Below are positions 5,765-6,813 of a DNA stretch of 6,813 nt, piece after piece; position 1 is the first letter of the stretch; every line of letters starts with the position of its first letter. A program made the translations under genes and the position numbers. A model generated the notes under the pieces. The model ran no database searches and was not told the DNA's origin. It was given only the letters and a program-made list of their open reading frames with translations. The stretch lies in NCBI GenBank assembly GCA_938010625.1, contig CALLVJ010000095.1, positions 1-6,813 of the forward strand. Direction: 5' to 3'. The stretch is from an uncultured Stomatobaculum sp. (lineage in GTDB: Bacteria; Bacillota; Clostridia; Lachnospirales; Lachnospiraceae).

Positions 5765-6407
5765 GAATTGCCTCACGCTGATTGGCATGCCGGCCTCCGG
5801 TAAGAGCTCAGTCGGTGTTGTGCTTGCAAAGAAGACAGGTCGCCGTTTTATAGACGGCGACCTTCTGATTCAGGAGCAGAATGGAAAGCTTTTGAAGGAT
5901 TTGATCGCCGAGCGCGGAGATAACGGCTTTCGCGCACTGGAGGATGAGACCCTATCGGCGCTTGAGGCCGAAAATGCTGTGATTGCGCCAGGCGGCTCGG
6001 TGATTTACGGCGAAAGGGCGATGGCCAGGCTCAAGGAACTCGGAAAAGTGATCTATCTTAAGCTCTCTTATCCCGCGATTCGGCGGCGGCTCGGTGATCT
6101 GACCGCGCGCGGCGTCAGCATTAAGAGGGGACAGACACTCCGGGATCTCTACCGGGAGCGCACGGTGCTCTATGAGAAGTATGCCGATCTCGTGATCGAC
6201 GAGAATGGGCTCAGCACGCGAAAAGTAGTCGAGGTGATTGCGCGAGCCATTGGAGAGGGCGGCAATGAGACGGCGCAGACGCCGCGGAAAAAGGGGCGGC
6301 GCAGAAAGGGGAGAAACGATGGCAAAGGAAGTGTGGCACGGCGGAAACATGTTATATCCGGTGCCGGCAGTCATGGTGAGCTGCCGCGGAAACGACGGAA
6401 CAAGTAA
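5757..6407 (+). CDS. Shikimate-kinase-like P-loop kinase with basic C-terminal extension
   Basis: A 216-residue predicted kinase of the shikimate kinase (AroK/AroL) fold, which would phosphorylate shikimate at the 3-OH with ATP. ATG at 5757 lies inside the end of the upstream gene, with GGAGA (5746-5750) 6 nt before it. Walker A is GMPASGKSS (10-18). DGD (33-35), FRALE (58-62) and Arg135 match shikimate-contact positions of classical enzymes. Two motifs are altered: the shikimate-binding GGG reads GGS (79-81), and the LID motif usually RPLL reads ARGVSIKRG (117-125). A normal enzyme ends near residue 168; here about 48 further residues follow, strongly basic (PRKKGRRRKGR at 176-186), and the last 89 nt overlap the next gene in another frame. 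No other aro genes are visible, and the partner is a sugar-nucleotide-type transferase. It may be true AroK or a kinase for a related polyol. The tail could be real, or could follow a frameshift near 6260-6315. Confidence 0.82.
   Translation: MTKNCLTLIGMPASGKSSVGVVLAKKTGRRFIDGDLLIQEQNGKLLKDLIAERGDNGFRALEDETLSALEAENAVIAPGGSVIYGERAMARLKELGKVIYLKLSYPAIRRRLGDLTARGVSIKRGQTLRDLYRERTVLYEKYADLVIDENGLSTRKVVEVIARAIGEGGNETAQTPRKKGRRRKGRNDGKGSVARRKHVISGAGSHGELPRKRRNK
6308..6313 (+). promoter_or_regulatory. Ribosome binding site of the flavin reductase gene, inside the kinase gene
   Basis: GGGGAG lies 5 nt before the ATG at 6319 and within the basic tail of the kinase frame. It supports the start and implies that ribosomes finishing the kinase pass over the initiation site of the next gene. 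Confidence 0.6.
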
Positions 6408-6813
6408 TCTGCTCACCGTCGCGTGGGCGGGGACTGTGTGTTCTGACCCTGCTATGGTTTCTATTTCGGTGCGCCCGGAGCGTTTTTCCCATCGCCTGCT
6501 CGTGGAAAGCGGAGAGTTTGCCATCAATCTGACGACGGAGAAGCTGGTGCGTCAAACGGATGAGGCAGGCGTGCGCTCGGGACGCGACTGCGACAAGTGG
6601 GAACTTCTCGGGCTGACAGAGGAGAAGGCGGCAAAAATCAAGGCGCCGCTGGTCAAAGAGAGCCCGGTCAATATAGAGTGCCGCGTGAAAAAGCGCCTTC
6701 CGCTCGGCACACATGATTTATTTCTTGCGGAAGTGCTCGCGGTGGATGTTGACACGAGCCTGTTGGATGAGAAGGGAAAGTTCTGTCTCGAGAAGGCAAA
6801 GCTCATCACGTAC
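6319..6813 (+). CDS. Flavin reductase family (FMN-binding) protein, 3' end missing
   Basis: The frame is open from ATG 6319 to the right edge, giving 165 residues without a stop. It matches the flavin reductase-like / flavoredoxin family, small FMN-binding proteins with a split-barrel fold that transfer electrons or reduce flavin at the expense of NAD(P)H. Visible family features are YPVPAVMVSC (13-22), NLLTVAWAGTVCSDPAMVSISVRP (about 30-53, the FMN phosphate and isoalloxazine region), HRLLVESGEFAINL, and the RSGRDCDKWE stretch that follows. Usual length is about 165-190 residues, so only a short C-terminal piece is lost. It starts inside the kinase gene (89-nt overlap, different frame), so it is probably read from the same mRNA. 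A cytoplasmic redox role is expected; the partner is unknown. Confidence 0.85.
   Translation, partial: MAKEVWHGGNMLYPVPAVMVSCRGNDGTSNLLTVAWAGTVCSDPAMVSISVRPERFSHRLLVESGEFAINLTTEKLVRQTDEAGVRSGRDCDKWELLGLTEEKAAKIKAPLVKESPVNIECRVKKRLPLGTHDLFLAEVLAVDVDTSLLDEKGKFCLEKAKLITY

Overview
The window looks like ordinary chromosomal DNA of a moderately GC-rich Firmicute in class Clostridia, most probably a Lachnospiraceae-like anaerobe. This is inferred from the protein families (a clostridial-type GH13 amylase, an L,D-transpeptidase with a long Ala/Ser/Lys linker, an SH3b-amidase, a compact GreA), the strong AGGAGG-type ribosome binding sites, a tRNA gene without encoded CCA, and short intergenic gaps with intrinsic terminators. 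All genes lie on the + strand. I see no IS element, phage gene, CRISPR array or integrase.

Layout: (1) 3-1220, the 3' two-thirds of a GH13 alpha-glucan hydrolase, cut by the left edge. (2) 1228-1409, a self-contained tRNA-Gly(GCC) unit with a good promoter, a leader hairpin, the tRNA and a 16-bp intrinsic terminator. (3) 1440-2960, a small two-helix membrane protein (probable TTG start) followed by a secreted YkuD-type L,D-transpeptidase, ending in a terminator. (4) 3086-4168, a secreted SH3b plus Amidase_3-like cell-wall hydrolase with its own probable promoter and terminator. (5) 4258-4752, a GreA-family elongation factor. (6) 4847 to the right edge, a tightly packed run of a sugar-nucleotide-type nucleotidyltransferase, a shikimate-kinase-like P-loop kinase (8-nt overlap) and a flavin-reductase-family flavoprotein (89-nt overlap, cut by the right edge).

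Functionally, region 3-4 is a peptidoglycan cluster: one enzyme forms or exchanges L,D cross-links and the next probably cleaves the stem peptide from glycan. Region 6 is the least understood. The kinase keeps most shikimate-kinase residues but has altered glycine and LID motifs, is coupled to a sugar-nucleotide-type transferase rather than to aro genes, and carries a very basic C-terminal tail that reads into the next gene. I did not find a clearly new defence or mobile system; the most rewarding place to look is the kinase and its junctions.
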